Of a DNA stretch of 64,000 nucleotides, positions 1-10,211 are shown one piece after another (the first letter of the stretch is position 1; the number at the start of each line of letters is the position of its first letter). The DNA lies in contig JAPNXP010000005.1 of assembly GCA_028753945.1 (NCBI GenBank), forward strand, positions 248,001-312,000. Direction: 5' to 3'. The DNA is from Hexactinellida sp. DTS-2022. Lineage: Eukaryota; Porifera; Hexactinellida. Below the pieces are notes generated by a model. It made no database searches and was not told where the DNA came from. It saw only the letters and a program-made list of their open reading frames with translations. Both the position numbers and the translations under genes were made by a program.

Positions 1-419
1 ACAAGTAAGCCCTATTAAAACGATGTTCTACTGTAATTCCTATAAATTACACACGACTTTATACTGTAGTTTTAACTGTATACTAATTCCTATTACTTAC
101 TTTACACAGGACTTTATACTGTATACTAATCCCTATTAATTAACACAGGACTTTATACTATATACTACAGTGGAAGCCGCTTAATCGGGAGACGGTTAAT
201 CGGGAAATTCGGTTATTCGGGACGAGGCTTTGGAAACCAATTCGTATCAAATAGTATAAAGTATATCGGTTAAACGGGAGAACCGGATAAACGGGAATAA
301 ATTCCTACTCCCGAGGCGTCCCGATTAAGCGGCTTCCACTGTACTGTACACTAATCCCTATTACTTTACACAGGACTGTATACAGTATACTGTATACTAA
401 TCCCTATTACTTTACACAG
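1..419. repeat. Repeated splice-acceptor units and a palindromic MITE at the 3' end of an ABCF2 intron
   Basis: A unit of roughly 40 bp is repeated here imperfectly. It contains TTTACACAGGACTTTATA or a close variant, with AG-GACT at about 112, 150, 373 and 419. The last copy is the working 3' splice site of the ABCF2 exon at 420. The array is interrupted by the MITE at 168-341. Confidence 0.7.
168..341. mobile_element. pogo-type MITE, CAGTGGAAGCCGCTTAATCG ends
   Basis: A 174 bp element with near-perfect terminal inverted repeats, flanked by TA on both sides. It has the CAGT...ACTG plus TA-duplication format of the other pogo-like MITEs in the window. No coding capacity. Confidence 0.8.
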
Positions 420-3400
420 GACTTTATGAATGGGGTCTGCACTAACATAATCCACCTGCAAGCCCGCAAGCTATCCTACTACGGCGGAAACTATGACGCG
501 TATGTCCGGACACGCGGGGAATTAGAGGAACACCAAATGAAGCGACACACCTGGGAACAGGGCCAGATTAAGCACATGAAGGAATATGTAGCTAGGTTCG
601 GACACGGGTCAGCTAAACTGGCCAGACAGGCGCAGAGCAAGGAAAAGGTGCTAGCTAAAATGGTAGCAGGAGGGCTAACGGATAAAGTGATGTCAGATAA
701 GGTGAGTCGTATCAGGCAGGGTGTTATCGGAACACCTCTGTTTGGATTAGCGAGGGTGTACTGTAGTTAGTTTCATATTAAAGTGTTGTTAATTTGAATT
801 TTCCTAATAGTAAAAACGCAGTGTATTATACAGGGATTTGTAAATAAGCTCCTAATCCTGGTCTGATCCAATTTCCATACGCCTAAACCACAAATTAATG
901 TTACGGTATAGGAGAGAATTCCAAATTTCGCGCTCCTAAATCAAATTTTCCAAAAATATCCACAAATATCCATATCCACCCCTCCAGGGGTTTACTCAGA
1001 ATTTATAGACAGTTAACAAATTTTTATTTAGAAAAAAGGTTTATTTACGTGCTAGCCATACAGAGTATTATTATACAGCCATTCAACCAAAGATTGTTAA
1101 TATTTTTACCCCAGGACCAAATATTTAAGACATTTTTTGCAACTAAATGGCGTTAAAAAAGTTAGTTCCAATTGGAACTATAAATTGTTAGTTCCATATT
1201 GCCTCACCTTCATACACACGGGATTGGAAGTCATCTCCTAGCATCATTCTCTCGATCGCATTAATTCCCTAAATATAAATAGGTTCCAATAGGAACTATA
1301 GTGTTAGTTCAGTTCCTATAATAACAGTTCTGTTGACAAGCCATAGCTACTATATTAAGGCCTGACAGTAATTATTAGGTAATATATTAGTGGAAATGTT
1401 ACTTAATATTAATTGTTTTTTAACTTTTGACTTTTTAATGTTTTAGTGCACAAACATATAAGAACTGATACTATAAGTTAACAGAATATTTGTAGACCGT
1501 AGTTCTTGTTGCTTGACACACAAACTAATCTCCCGTTTGTATCTATAGCTATTCCTCGGGGCTGATATAACATTCCTTGTTCGTCTCCCTCTCTTCCTAT
1601 GGTGTGTAGGAGGTTGCCTGCTGGGGAGAATACTCGAATTGAGTGTGTGCCTGCATCGCTAATGACAATGTTGTTATTTACGTCCAAACAGAAGAACATT
1701 GGCCATAACACATCCATTCCTTCTCCTCTGCTAATTAGAGAGTGTAGCATGTCTCCCTCTAGTGACAGTACCAGCATACACGGATTTTTGTATGGACACA
1801 GTACGTATACGCGGTCATGCGATAACTTGACGTCATATGGTAGTTTTAATGCCTGATGTGTGATGTTCCTAATATGGTTTAGGTCTGTGTCGGATACACA
1901 GATTCTGTTGTTACGGCTATCTGCTATGAACACCTGTCCGTTGGGATCTGTTGTTAGTTGTCTGGGAGATTTGAATTCTCCGTTATTGGATCCAATCTTA
2001 CCAATCCGCTTAACGAAGCTAAAATTAGTTAGCGAGTATTTGCTTACAGTGTGTTCCATGTGGCTACTAACATACAAACTATTCCCATGAATAGCTATGC
2101 CCCATGGAGTATTCAACTGTCCCTCACCAAACTGATTGAGATACTCTCCTGTTTCGGAGAATATCTCTACTCTGTGATTGCCATAATCTGCTACGAATAT
2201 TTGGTTTGTAGCTTCGTTAATCGCGACACCATATGGACCCATCAACTCGCCAGGACCTGAACCTTGTTTCCCAGTAGCGACAGTGGGCAAATGGAATGTG
2301 GCGTAGTTAGGCAGCCCTACTGGTACCTGTGTAATCTCTCCGAGACGGGAAATGCTCACTTCGAGGTCTCGTGTGTCGCACTGCCACTTGAATTCTGTCT
2401 CAGCTGGAATGTTCGTTCTCAGTTCCCTCAGTTTCTGTTCCAGTTCTGATACCATTCTCTCCTGCATGGACTTTAGGGGGTTCTCCTTCAAAAGTGTCTG
2501 TAGAGCTGTCCGGGCGGTGGTTAGTTGTGTGCCCATTTCTTGTCGAGCCACCTCTGCGGCTCTCTTCTCCTCGCGTGTGTCGCGGACCTGAGTCAGCAGC
2601 TGAGCTCTGCGGAGATTCAGTAGCGCTATGAGGCCGTCTATGGCTCTGTTTATTCGTGTCTCTACGGGGTCTGCTGCTGGAGGGGGAATGGGATAGCGAG
2701 CTGCCATTTGATTGTTTGTAGAAGAATAGTTGAATAGTTTAGGTATGAATTGGTTGATATGAATAATCTGTGTATTTATAGCTGTGTTATGGTTTGTTTG
2801 TTGCAACAAATAACAATGATGACATGATGATGTGAGTATAATGTGGTAGTACACAACAACACGAGTTATACACGTGTATGTAGTTATGTCTCGTTACTAG
2901 GATGCTGTAAGGAATGTGGTTAAGAGTTCAGCTATTCTGTCCTAGTTTCAATAATAAGTCTAGAATAACAACAGATCATATTTCCAAAGTACTTAGCTCG
3001 TTATAACAGTAGATTATAATTCTTTATATAACTTGTCCAAATATCAAAATAATGAGGAAAATTCCAAACATACTCTAGTTTAAAAAATCTAAAATTACAG
3101 CTGTGCCGACTGCATATTCATTTGGTAGTTCAACGACTAACAATGCCTCCACCAAAATATGCTGTCTCCACAGCTGTAATTTTAGATTTTTTCTCCCATA
3201 GAAATGTTTCGACACCTTTGATCTCGCAGCTTCGCGATGGATCAGCTAAACGCTAAGTATTTAGATATGTCGCTAAAATATATTTACTTATTATTATTCA
3301 TTTTTCAACTTCACCACTACAAGCAATTATTATTATCAATTCCCATTTGACAAAGTCTATTCAGGGAATGCAATGCATTTACCTATAATACCCTTTGCCC

Positions 3401-6400
3401 TTCATCTACATATAAATTTTAATCCATTTGTATAACTATTTTGGAACAATAATAATAGATATTCACATAAAATATCCGTACGCTTTAAAAACACTTTAAA
3501 TAGAACTCGGTTAGTACGTACCTGGTTTAGTACAGAGTACATAATAACATTGAATGAAATTGAATTATTCATATTTAGTAGATCTTCATCGAAACCACGA
3601 AATGATTACAAAATTGAATAAAATCTAAAATTACAGCTGTGCCACTGCATATTCATTTGGAAGCACTATATTTGGTGGTTCAATTGCTAATAGTGCCTCC
3701 GCAAGAAAATGCTGTCTGCACACCTGTAATTTTAGATTTTTCTCTTCCCGATGGATCAGCTAAACGCCACCCATTTGGATATACAGTCGACTCCGCTTAA
3801 TAGAGTCACCTCGGGACCAGGTTGTTTTGACCCAATTAAGCGGAGAAATCTATTAACCGAGAATATTTTAAGCCAAAATCTAATTCCGTCCTATAAATCC
3901 TGTGAAATTTTGACCCGATTAAGCAGAAATCTATTAACCGGTGGCTCTATTAAGCGGAGTATTCACTAATCGAATAATTTATTTCGTCACTTGGTTGGAT
4001 TAGTAAGTATATACTGTGTTGTTGTTGTTTATAGAATATCTAAAGGCTAACATAAACAAACAAACTAACAAAACCGAATGTTAACTTTTGGGTTGCAACA
4101 TTGTATAATAAATGTTGTTGTTTACAAAACATCTAAAACTAACATAAACAACTAACTAATAGAATATCTGCAAAGTTCCATTCTTTGTATTACAAACACA
4201 AACCAACTTTCCGCTTAAAGTTATAGCTATTCCTTTGCTTTCTTTCAGCATGTCCTGTCCAATAGTATGCAATAGGGTCCCAATTGGTGAAAACACCTTT
4301 ACATTATGAGCTCCCATATCACTGATAACAAAGTTATTCTGTGTATCAAGGCAGAAAAACCAAGCGCAAATAACATCACAATTTTCCCCAAAAGTAATTA
4401 GCGAGTTAATGAACTCTCCTTCTACCGTAAATACGTGTATGCATAATCCATTTCTCTCCGTTAGAACGTACAGTAGATCTCTGCATAACTTAACATCACT
4501 AGGAAATAGCATTGCTTGATGCGTGATATTACGTTGATGGATTAGGTCTGTATCGTATACGCTTATTCTGTTATTAAAACAATCAGCTACGTAAACATTA
4601 TTGTCACAAACTGTAAGTTGTCTTGGCCATTTAAACTCCCCATTTTCAGAGCCAAATTTTCCCAACTGTTTAACTAGTTTTAAGTCCAGTAATGAGAATA
4701 CGAATAAAGCATGGTGACCCCAATCACAAACGAATAAACTAGTTTGATATATGGCTACACCCCATGGCGACTTAAGATGTTCCTCTCCAATATGATTCAA
4801 ACATACCCCTTTATCTGAAAATACTTGTATCAATGTCTTCGTGTGTTCAGCTACGAATATTTGGTTTGTTTTCTCATCAATCGCAACTCCAAAAGGTAGA
4901 AAATTATCATCCTGTTGGTTACCCTCATTCCAGACAGCAACAGTGTGACATTGGAATGTAGCATAATTAGGCTTAAGTCCTTTTCTCACCACGATTTCTC
5001 CCAGATTAACAATACACTCTTGTAACACACTACTATCGCATTCCCAATCAATGTGCTGTTCCTCTGTAATGCTATCCCTTAGCACACTTAATGCCCTGAT
5101 CTTATCTTCCATCTCTGCTAACATTTTCGTTCTAAGTTCTGTGAGGGAATTCTCTTTAAGAGTAGCCTGCAACTGTTCCTGTGCCTCAATTAACTGACGC
5201 ACCTTTTCACGCCTCGCTTTTTCAGCGACTTTCCTCCAACCTTGTTTCTCCCTAACTTGAGCCACCAAATCAACTCTCCTCTGTTTTAATAAATCGATAT
5301 GTCGATCGATAACCAAATTTATTTGGAACTCAATTCGGCCTCCTTCTTCTTCTATGGGGGTAACTGGGCTTTTCTCTGCCATATTTTATTCAACTGTAAT
5401 CCTATAATGCTACTTGATAAGACTATACATATTTAAATGGGATTTGGTTACTATACTAGGATACTTTCAGGAATTTATTAACCCACACAAAATTTGATAA
5501 GGGAAATATCGGTTAAGGAGTACAAGGTTTAATTCCCCTAGCCTATACAAATGCATGCAAGTGACTCCGGTTAATACGAATTCCGGATAATATGAACATA
5601 TTTCGACGGTCCCCTGGTGTTCCTATTAACAGAGTATACTGTAATTATATACTAATATTATTAAGCTTTATAACTGCTTTATAACTAACTAGCTAATATT
5701 ATTAATTAATTAAACTTTATAACTGCTTTATAACTAACTAGCTACTAATACTATCAAGCTTTATAAATGTTCTATTTATAGGTTGTACATTTTTCATTTC
5801 CCGATTGTGGATCAATTCCTCCTCCGGTTGTCATGGTGCAGAATGTAAGCTTTAGGTATGCGGACGACCAACCTTGGATTTACAGGGATTTAGATTTCGG
5901 AATCGATTTGGAAACTCGAGTGGCATTAGTGGGTCCAAATGGTGTCGGTAAATCGACACTTTTGAAATTGTTAGAAGGAGAAGTACCTGTTACAGAGGGA
6001 ATTATTAGGCGACACAACCACTTGAAAATAGGGAGATATCATCAACACCTTAAGGAGTGGTTAGATTTAAACTTATCTGCTGTGACACATTTGATGAATT
6101 GCTTTCCAGACTCAGGTAAGTAGCATTTAATTATTTGTTTACTAACTTCTTGTTGTTGTTGTTGTTGTTAGACTCAATACGACTGGTTTTGGTTGATGCA
6201 GGTGCATATTTATCTCCCCTATCAGTTGTCATAGTTACGATAATGAGAATAGTATATGCACTATAGTTATACAATCTAGTTTGATCTGCTTACTTGCTTA
6301 TAAATGACTGCAATTCAATACTAGTGCATTATATTCAACTAGAACTAACTAACTAGCTTATTGTGAACAGTTTTCGTCTGCTTTCTAATATGAAAACTTT

Positions 6401-7238
6401 TTATTATGAACAAGCCCTATGTTCCCAATTAACAACTTACATAGGGTTTGTATTAAGTTGAGTTCGCTTATTATGAAGTCTCTCTATTATGAACACAATT
6501 ATTGGTTCCTTGAATGTTCATAATAAGAACCTGACTGTATTTAGAAAAAACATTTAGTATATAACTGTACTACTACATAAGCCACCAAATTAAGTAATAC
6601 ACTAAGGAAATTTTGTGCTGTAGAAAAGTGGCCTCGAGATTCAAAAAGGTTGTTTACACATGTTCACAATAAGAACCTGGTTGTATATTTGTTTATGTTG
6701 TTGTTGTTTATATACTTATTGTTGTTTATATACTTGTTGTTGTTTACTGTTTACTATATACATAGGGGGAGAGGATGCGATGCGTAAGTCGCTGGGTCAG
6801 TTCGGTCTGACGGGCAAGCAGCAGGTGTGTCCGATGCAGAGCCTTAGCGAGGGTCAGAGGTGTCGCGTGGTGTTCGCGTGGCTCAGTTGGAACCACCCGC
6901 ATCTGATGCTGCTGGATGAGCCCACCAACCATCTGGATATGGAAACCATAGACGCACTGGCAGAGGCTGTTAACGAGTATAGCGGAGGTATGTTGTTGTT
7001 GTGTTGTTGTTGTTGTTGTTGTTGTTGTTATTATTTTTCTATTTATTGTGTTTTTGTTATTGTTATTATTAATATTGTTTTTTATTGTACTATTTTTAAA
7101 TTATTGTTGTGTTGTTGTTGTTGTTGTTTTTTATTATTTTTATTATTATTGTGTTGTTGTTGTTGTTAATAACTTGTTATTATTATTATTTTAATTGTGT
7201 TGCTGATGTTTTTTGTTATTATTTTTTAATTATTGTTG

Positions 7239-7270
<32 letters not shown>

Positions 7271-7842
7271 TTATTTATTATTATTGTGTTGTTGTTGTTG
7301 TTATTATTATTTTTTATTGTGTTGCTGATGTTTTTTGTTATTATTTTTCTAATTATTGTGTTGTTGTTGTTGTTGTTGTTATTACAGCTTTGCTGATAAC
7401 ATGTTCATTTGGAGGCACTACCAACCACCAAAAATAGTGTCTTCAAAGGAACATGCTGTCGGCACAGCTGTAATTTTAGATTTTTTAATTATTATGTTTG
7501 TTTTTTGTTATTATTTATTGTGTTACTGATGGGTTAAAAAAAATTATTATTATTGTTGTTGTTATTAATACTTATTATTATTGTTGTTGTTGTTATTGTT
7601 GTTATTAACTTATTATTAATACTTATTATTGTTGTTATTGTTGTTGTTTAGGCATGATACTGGTGAGTCACGACTTCCGTCTGATTAGCCAGGTTAACTG
7701 CGAGGTGTGGGTGTGCCAAAATGGCAGAGTAGAAAAGTGGCACGGGGATATACTCTCGTACAAACAACACATCCAGGATACTCTCAAACCTCCAAAGAAA
7801 CAAACAAACAAAAAGAAAACAACAACAACAAAGAAGAAATAA
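420..7842 (+). CDS. ABCF2: ABCF2, ATP-binding cassette subfamily F protein, 3' four exons
   Basis: Soluble ABC-ATPase without membrane domains; the family acts on ribosomes in the cytosol. Exons: 420-701, 5782-6115, 6766-6987, 7652-7842 (TAA). They join in phase to 342 codons plus stop. The first exon is the inter-domain linker ([13 protein letters not shown], then [17 protein letters not shown]). Later exons carry the second nucleotide-binding domain: Walker [10 protein letters not shown], signature LSEGQRCR, Walker [13 protein letters not shown] and switch His in LVSHDFRLI. The tail is a short Lys/Thr-rich stretch. The first ATPase domain lies left of the window. The intron 702-5781 holds two antisense NHL genes. 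Closest family member by linker and NBD2 wording is ABCF2, not ABCF1 or ABCF3. Confidence 0.95.
818..965. repeat. Dispersed repeat L, copy 1
   Basis: Contains the blocks TTTGTAAATA.GCTCCTAATC and ATTAATGTTACGGTATAGG, which recur at about 11648-11800, 45425-45590 and 62357-62540 in either orientation. Interspersed repeat of unknown class. Confidence 0.65.
1155..1335 (-). pseudogene. Displaced copy of KRTCAP2 exon 3 with both splice sites
   Basis: Bases 1208-1268 on the minus strand match KRTCAP2 exon 3 (34819-34879) at all 61 positions. The intronic flanks match too, including the TATATTTAG acceptor and the GTGAG donor. It lies in the ABCF2 intron, antisense to the host, with no other KRTCAP2 exon near it. 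It therefore cannot make KRTCAP2 alone and is read here as a duplicated exon fragment. Confidence 0.85.
1478..2707 (-). CDS. NHL-repeat coiled-coil protein, nested in the ABCF2 intron
   Basis: Intronless, 409 aa from the ATG at 2707 (the open frame runs 49 codons further upstream, but that stretch is low-complexity and lacks family similarity). Residues ~12-120 are a charged coiled coil of the TRIM/B-box type. Residues ~145-405 are an NHL beta-propeller with blades such as [20 protein letters not shown] and [16 protein letters not shown]. There is no RING or B-box, so no E3 ligase activity is implied; the propeller probably binds RNA or protein. Paralogue of the gene at 4156-5382. Both lie antisense inside one ABCF2 intron. 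Confidence 0.88.
   Translation of the reverse strand: MAARYPIPPPAADPVETRINRAIDGLIALLNLRRAQLLTQVRDTREEKRAAEVARQEMGTQLTTARTALQTLLKENPLKSMQERMVSELEQKLRELRTNIPAETEFKWQCDTRDLEVSISRLGEITQVPVGLPNYATFHLPTVATGKQGSGPGELMGPYGVAINEATNQIFVADYGNHRVEIFSETGEYLNQFGEGQLNTPWGIAIHGNSLYVSSHMEHTVSKYSLTNFSFVKRIGKIGSNNGEFKSPRQLTTDPNGQVFIADSRNNRICVSDTDLNHIRNITHQALKLPYDVKLSHDRVYVLCPYKNPCMLVLSLEGDMLHSLISRGEGMDVLWPMFFCLDVNNNIVISDAGTHSIRVFSPAGNLLHTIGREGDEQGMLYQPRGIAIDTNGRLVCVSSNKNYGLQIFC
3084..3192. mobile_element. MITE family H, copy 1
   Basis: Terminal inverted repeats AAAATCTAAAATTACAGCTG flank a short core with TGCCTCC. Further copies lie at 3619, 7400, 17322, 17795, 36414 and 39166. Confidence 0.8.
3619..3741. mobile_element. 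MITE family H, copy 2
   Basis: Same inverted ends as the copy at 3084, with the GTGCCTCC core. Sits about 430 bp from that copy. Confidence 0.8.
3784..3967. mobile_element. pogo-type MITE family E, copy 1
   Basis: Left end CAGTCGACTCCGCTTAATAG after TA; body with CGGGACCAGG and TATAAATCCTGTGAAATTTT; right end partly decayed. Seven more copies in the window. Confidence 0.75.
4156..5382 (-). CDS. NHL-repeat coiled-coil protein 2, nested in the ABCF2 intron
   Basis: Intronless, 408 aa, starting MAEKSPVTP. An N-terminal coiled coil (about 15-115, Arg/Glu/Gln-rich) precedes an NHL propeller (about 145-405) with blades [38 protein letters not shown] and [20 protein letters not shown]. It shares length, layout and many positions with the protein at 1478-2707, so the pair arose by tandem duplication. 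RING and B-box are absent. Antisense to ABCF2 and wholly inside its intron. Confidence 0.88.
   Translation of the reverse strand: MAEKSPVTPIEEEGGRIEFQINLVIDRHIDLLKQRRVDLVAQVREKQGWRKVAEKARREKVRQLIEAQEQLQATLKENSLTELRTKMLAEMEDKIRALSVLRDSITEEQHIDWECDSSVLQECIVNLGEIVVRKGLKPNYATFQCHTVAVWNEGNQQDDNFLPFGVAIDEKTNQIFVAEHTKTLIQVFSDKGVCLNHIGEEHLKSPWGVAIYQTSLFVCDWGHHALFVFSLLDLKLVKQLGKFGSENGEFKWPRQLTVCDNNVYVADCFNNRISVYDTDLIHQRNITHQAMLFPSDVKLCRDLLYVLTERNGLCIHVFTVEGEFINSLITFGENCDVICAWFFCLDTQNNFVISDMGAHNVKVFSPIGTLLHTIGQDMLKESKGIAITLSGKLVCVCNTKNGTLQIFY
5490..5642. mobile_element. pogo-type MITE family B, degenerate copy
   Basis: Contains CTAGCCTATACAAATGCATG and GGTCCCCTGGTGTTCCTATT, the core and right arm of family B, before the penultimate part of the ABCF2 intron. 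Confidence 0.65.
6190..6357 (-). pseudogene. Displaced 5' fragment of HENMT1
   Basis: Matches the first codons and 5' flank of the HENMT1 gene at 31312 (bases about 31270-31435), including the start codon region read on the minus strand. The match continues into the same family A MITE at 6358. It stops after about a dozen codons, so it is a fragment and not a gene. Lies in an ABCF2 intron (6116-6765). Confidence 0.75.
6358..6537. mobile_element. pogo-type MITE family A, copy 1
   Basis: Body GGGTTTGTATTAAGTTGAG and right end GTTCATAATAAGAACCTGAC. Part of a larger block shared with 31270-31617. Confidence 0.75.
6988..7400. repeat. TTG/TTA microsatellite
   Basis: A run of GTT and ATT trinucleotides filling most of an ABCF2 intron. 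Poly-Leu/Val frames across it are composition artefacts. Similar GTT runs precede the acceptor at 7651. Confidence 0.85.
7400..7487. mobile_element. MITE family H, truncated copy 3
   Basis: Right arm GCTGTCGGCACAGCTGTAAT is intact; the left arm is replaced by trinucleotide repeat. Confidence 0.65.
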
Positions 7843-7967
7843 CAAACAGGAAGTTTAGGAAAAAAGATGTGTTTATTATTAACAATGACGTCATTATTCA
7901 CTTCTTAGGAAATTAGATTTTTGCTGTGTAACGCTATTAGCAGAATTGTACCATGGATATTCAAATA

Positions 7968-8190
7968 CCGTATATACTATAATAGCCCCTAAATTAGCAA
8001 ATACAAATTTACTACCGGTACCCTGAGTAAATTTATTTATCTAATATTAGTCGCAATACGATTATCAACCGACTATACTAAATAAATTGTATCAACATGT
8101 GATATTCTCGAAAAGTCACAAAAATTATTGGTCAGAAAATGGCCTAAAAACAATAATCGCCTAGGCTACTATTCGAATAATACGGTATAC
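7968..8190. mobile_element. Palindromic MITE with ACCGTAT ends
   Basis: Starts ATACCGTATATACTATAATA and ends CGAATAATACGGTATAC. Its right arm (GCCTAGGC next to CAATAATCGCC) is shared with 37680-37755. Confidence 0.55.
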
Positions 8191-8312
8191 AACATTTAGC
8201 AATTCTATAGAACTCAAGTTTCTACCATATGGGATATACGTATATTACAATCAGTCCGTTAGTATAATTGTGTAATTATATACATGCACATATACATAAG
8301 TATAGACATAAT

Positions 8313-8605
8313 ATCATCATTACATTGCATTAGCCATTTTCAACGCCATTGTTATTTTGCATTAGACATTTTCAACGCCAAAAATCTACTTTTCATATAG
8401 TTGTCATAATAAGATATTTAAGTAAGATATAATAACATTATTTTTGAACTTACATGCACTAAGCCACCAAAAGTATTTAGCACAGGAATTATATTCCATA
8501 TCATTTTATGACAACGATATGTAAAGTAGATTTTTGGCGTTGAAAATGTCTAGTGCAAAAAAACAATGGGTTGAAAATGGCTAATGCAATGTAATTATGA
8601 TATTA
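8313..8605. mobile_element. Long-armed palindromic MITE
   Basis: Arms ATTACATTGCATTAGCCATT and its complement flank a ~100 bp loop; TTTTCAACGCC is repeated twice per arm. About 290 bp, non-coding. The rest of 7843-9176 shows no gene. Confidence 0.7.
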
Positions 8606-8796
8606 TCATAAATATTTACAAGCTTGAATATATTAATACTAATTATTCTTGTTCAAATATCTTTGGCCAGTTAGTATATAATGTAGGGTTTATGCAGTAT
8701 AAGTATTCACAACTAATTTCTAAATAGAATATTAAATACTTTTCAATGGCACCCTCCTAAATTTTTTTGTCCAATGTCCAATTTTTAATAAATATA

Positions 8797-8918
8797 GTAG
8801 ATATCGGATATAAGAACATTCTACTGGAAAACGGTTGCCATATACTCTATATATTATGTCGGTTATAAGAACATTAAGTGCAGTTCCCGACGATGTTCTT
8901 ATAACCGGCATCCACTGT
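8797..8918. mobile_element. pogo-type MITE family F, copy 1
   Basis: Carries TGCAGTTCCCGACGATGTTC and ends CCGGCATCCACTG. Reverse orientation to the copies at 13343 and 26322. Confidence 0.75.
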
Positions 8919-9176
8919 ATTAATATTAGTCAGGCCTTAATACAATAGCTATAACTAACTACAGTAAAACCTTTAGAAAGTGAACACCCTGGGGACCAGC
9001 CAAAACTTCACTTTTCATGATTTATCATAACGTGTGTCTAAAGCAATGGGGAAATTTGGGACCAAGAAAAAGTCTTCATATTTTGGAGTTGTTCATTTCT
9101 TAGTATGGTTTGTTAGCAGAACTGTTATTATAGGAACTAAACTTATTATTTGTTTATGAATTAGCTATTTTAAGGA

Positions 9177-9731
9177 ATGTCTTGTTGTAACAAGAAATTC
9201 TTGAGATGCGCAGTTCTCTCCATTCTAATCGTTGCCATAGTAACATACTGTGTCGCTGGAATTTCACCACTCATTTTCCTTGCTTTTATGGACCTAACAG
9301 AAATCCCAGTGAATCTAATTCTAGTATCAATCGGTTCAATATTCCTTGGATTAATAGGTTTGATCGTCGTATTTGGAACTTTCTGTGAAAACAAACAAAT
9401 AAAAGGAGAGTTAATACCAGTTTATTGGCTGCTTTATGCGCTATTAAACGGATTCTCGATATTTCTCGCATTAGCAGAAATATCGTATATCATCAATGAA
9501 TATAATAAAGACAAATCCGCTGTAATTATTCTCCCAATTTCAATTATAATCTTACTAACAGCTATAACTGTAACTGTACTATCTTTCCAAATACATTTCC
9601 TCTACAAATCTCCGATTGCCTCAAAGCAAGAAGATGCTAAACCTCCAACTTATGAAGAGATTATTGAGGAAATTGAAACTGGTAAAGAAGTGCCTCCCCC
9701 TGATTATGAAGAATATCCCCCAAATAACTAA
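9177..9731 (+). CDS. Four-TM membrane protein with C-terminal PPxY motifs
   Basis: 184 aa in one exon, beginning MSCCNKKFLR. Four hydrophobic segments (about 12-34, 43-66, 80-103 and 116-141) are followed by a ~40-residue acidic cytosolic tail with PPTYEE and PPDYEE. PPxY motifs bind WW domains of NEDD4-family ubiquitin ligases. Small tetraspanning proteins with such tails (LAPTM4/5, for example) are sorted to lysosomes this way. The layout resembles that class, but I see no diagnostic identity, so membership is inferred. The upstream flank carries TE debris and no clear promoter motif. Confidence 0.7.
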   Translation: MSCCNKKFLRCAVLSILIVAIVTYCVAGISPLIFLAFMDLTEIPVNLILVSIGSIFLGLIGLIVVFGTFCENKQIKGELIPVYWLLYALLNGFSIFLALAEISYIINEYNKDKSAVIILPISIIILLTAITVTVLSFQIHFLYKSPIASKQEDAKPPTYEEIIEEIETGKEVPPPDYEEYPPNN

Positions 9732-9867
9732 CTGCATGTTTGTAACCCCTTAATTTACTCGCTACTATATTCCCTTAATTAAGCGCTGTATTTTTTGTAT
9801 ATTCTGTCCCATTACATTAATTATTATATTAATTCTCTCATTTTAGTGCTTACTTATTCATTAAACT

Positions 9868-10013
9868 CAGTTATAACGTACCCCCTCGGGAATGGAATAA
9901 GTACAATGAACTCCCGTTATAACGAAATGGAGATTTCTCCAAAGAGTACTTATTATTATCCGCTTATAACGAAGTCTTTTAATATTAATCTTTCCATTTA
10001 TGGTAAAGTTATT
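9868..10013. mobile_element. Chimeric MITE (family I left end, family G body)
   Basis: Starts with CCCTCGGGAATGGAATAAGT as in family I, then runs into CCCGTTATAACGAAATGGAG and TATCCGCTTATAACGAAG as in family G. Confidence 0.55.
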
Positions 10014-10041
10014 ATAATATTAACTTGTTTGTTTTAAAATA

Positions 10042-10211
10042 CAGTAGACTCTGTTAATAGGAACACCAGGGGACCGTCGAAATATGTTCGTATTATCCGG
10101 AATTCGTATTAACCGGAGTCACTTGCATGCATTTGTATAGGCTAGGGGAATTAAACCTTGTACTTCTTAACAGATATTCCCTTATCCGTGTTCCTATTAA
10201 CAGAGTCTACA
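10042..10211. mobile_element. pogo-type MITE family B, full copy
   Basis: Ends CAGTAGACTCTGTTAATAGG and its complement; core CTTGCATGCATTTGTATAGG. It abuts a family C element, sharing the sequence CTACAGTAG. Confidence 0.8.

Noticed and set aside
6990-7440. Poly-Leu/Val/Cys open frames
   Set aside because: Pure translation of TTG/TTA microsatellite within an ABCF2 intron; no codon structure.
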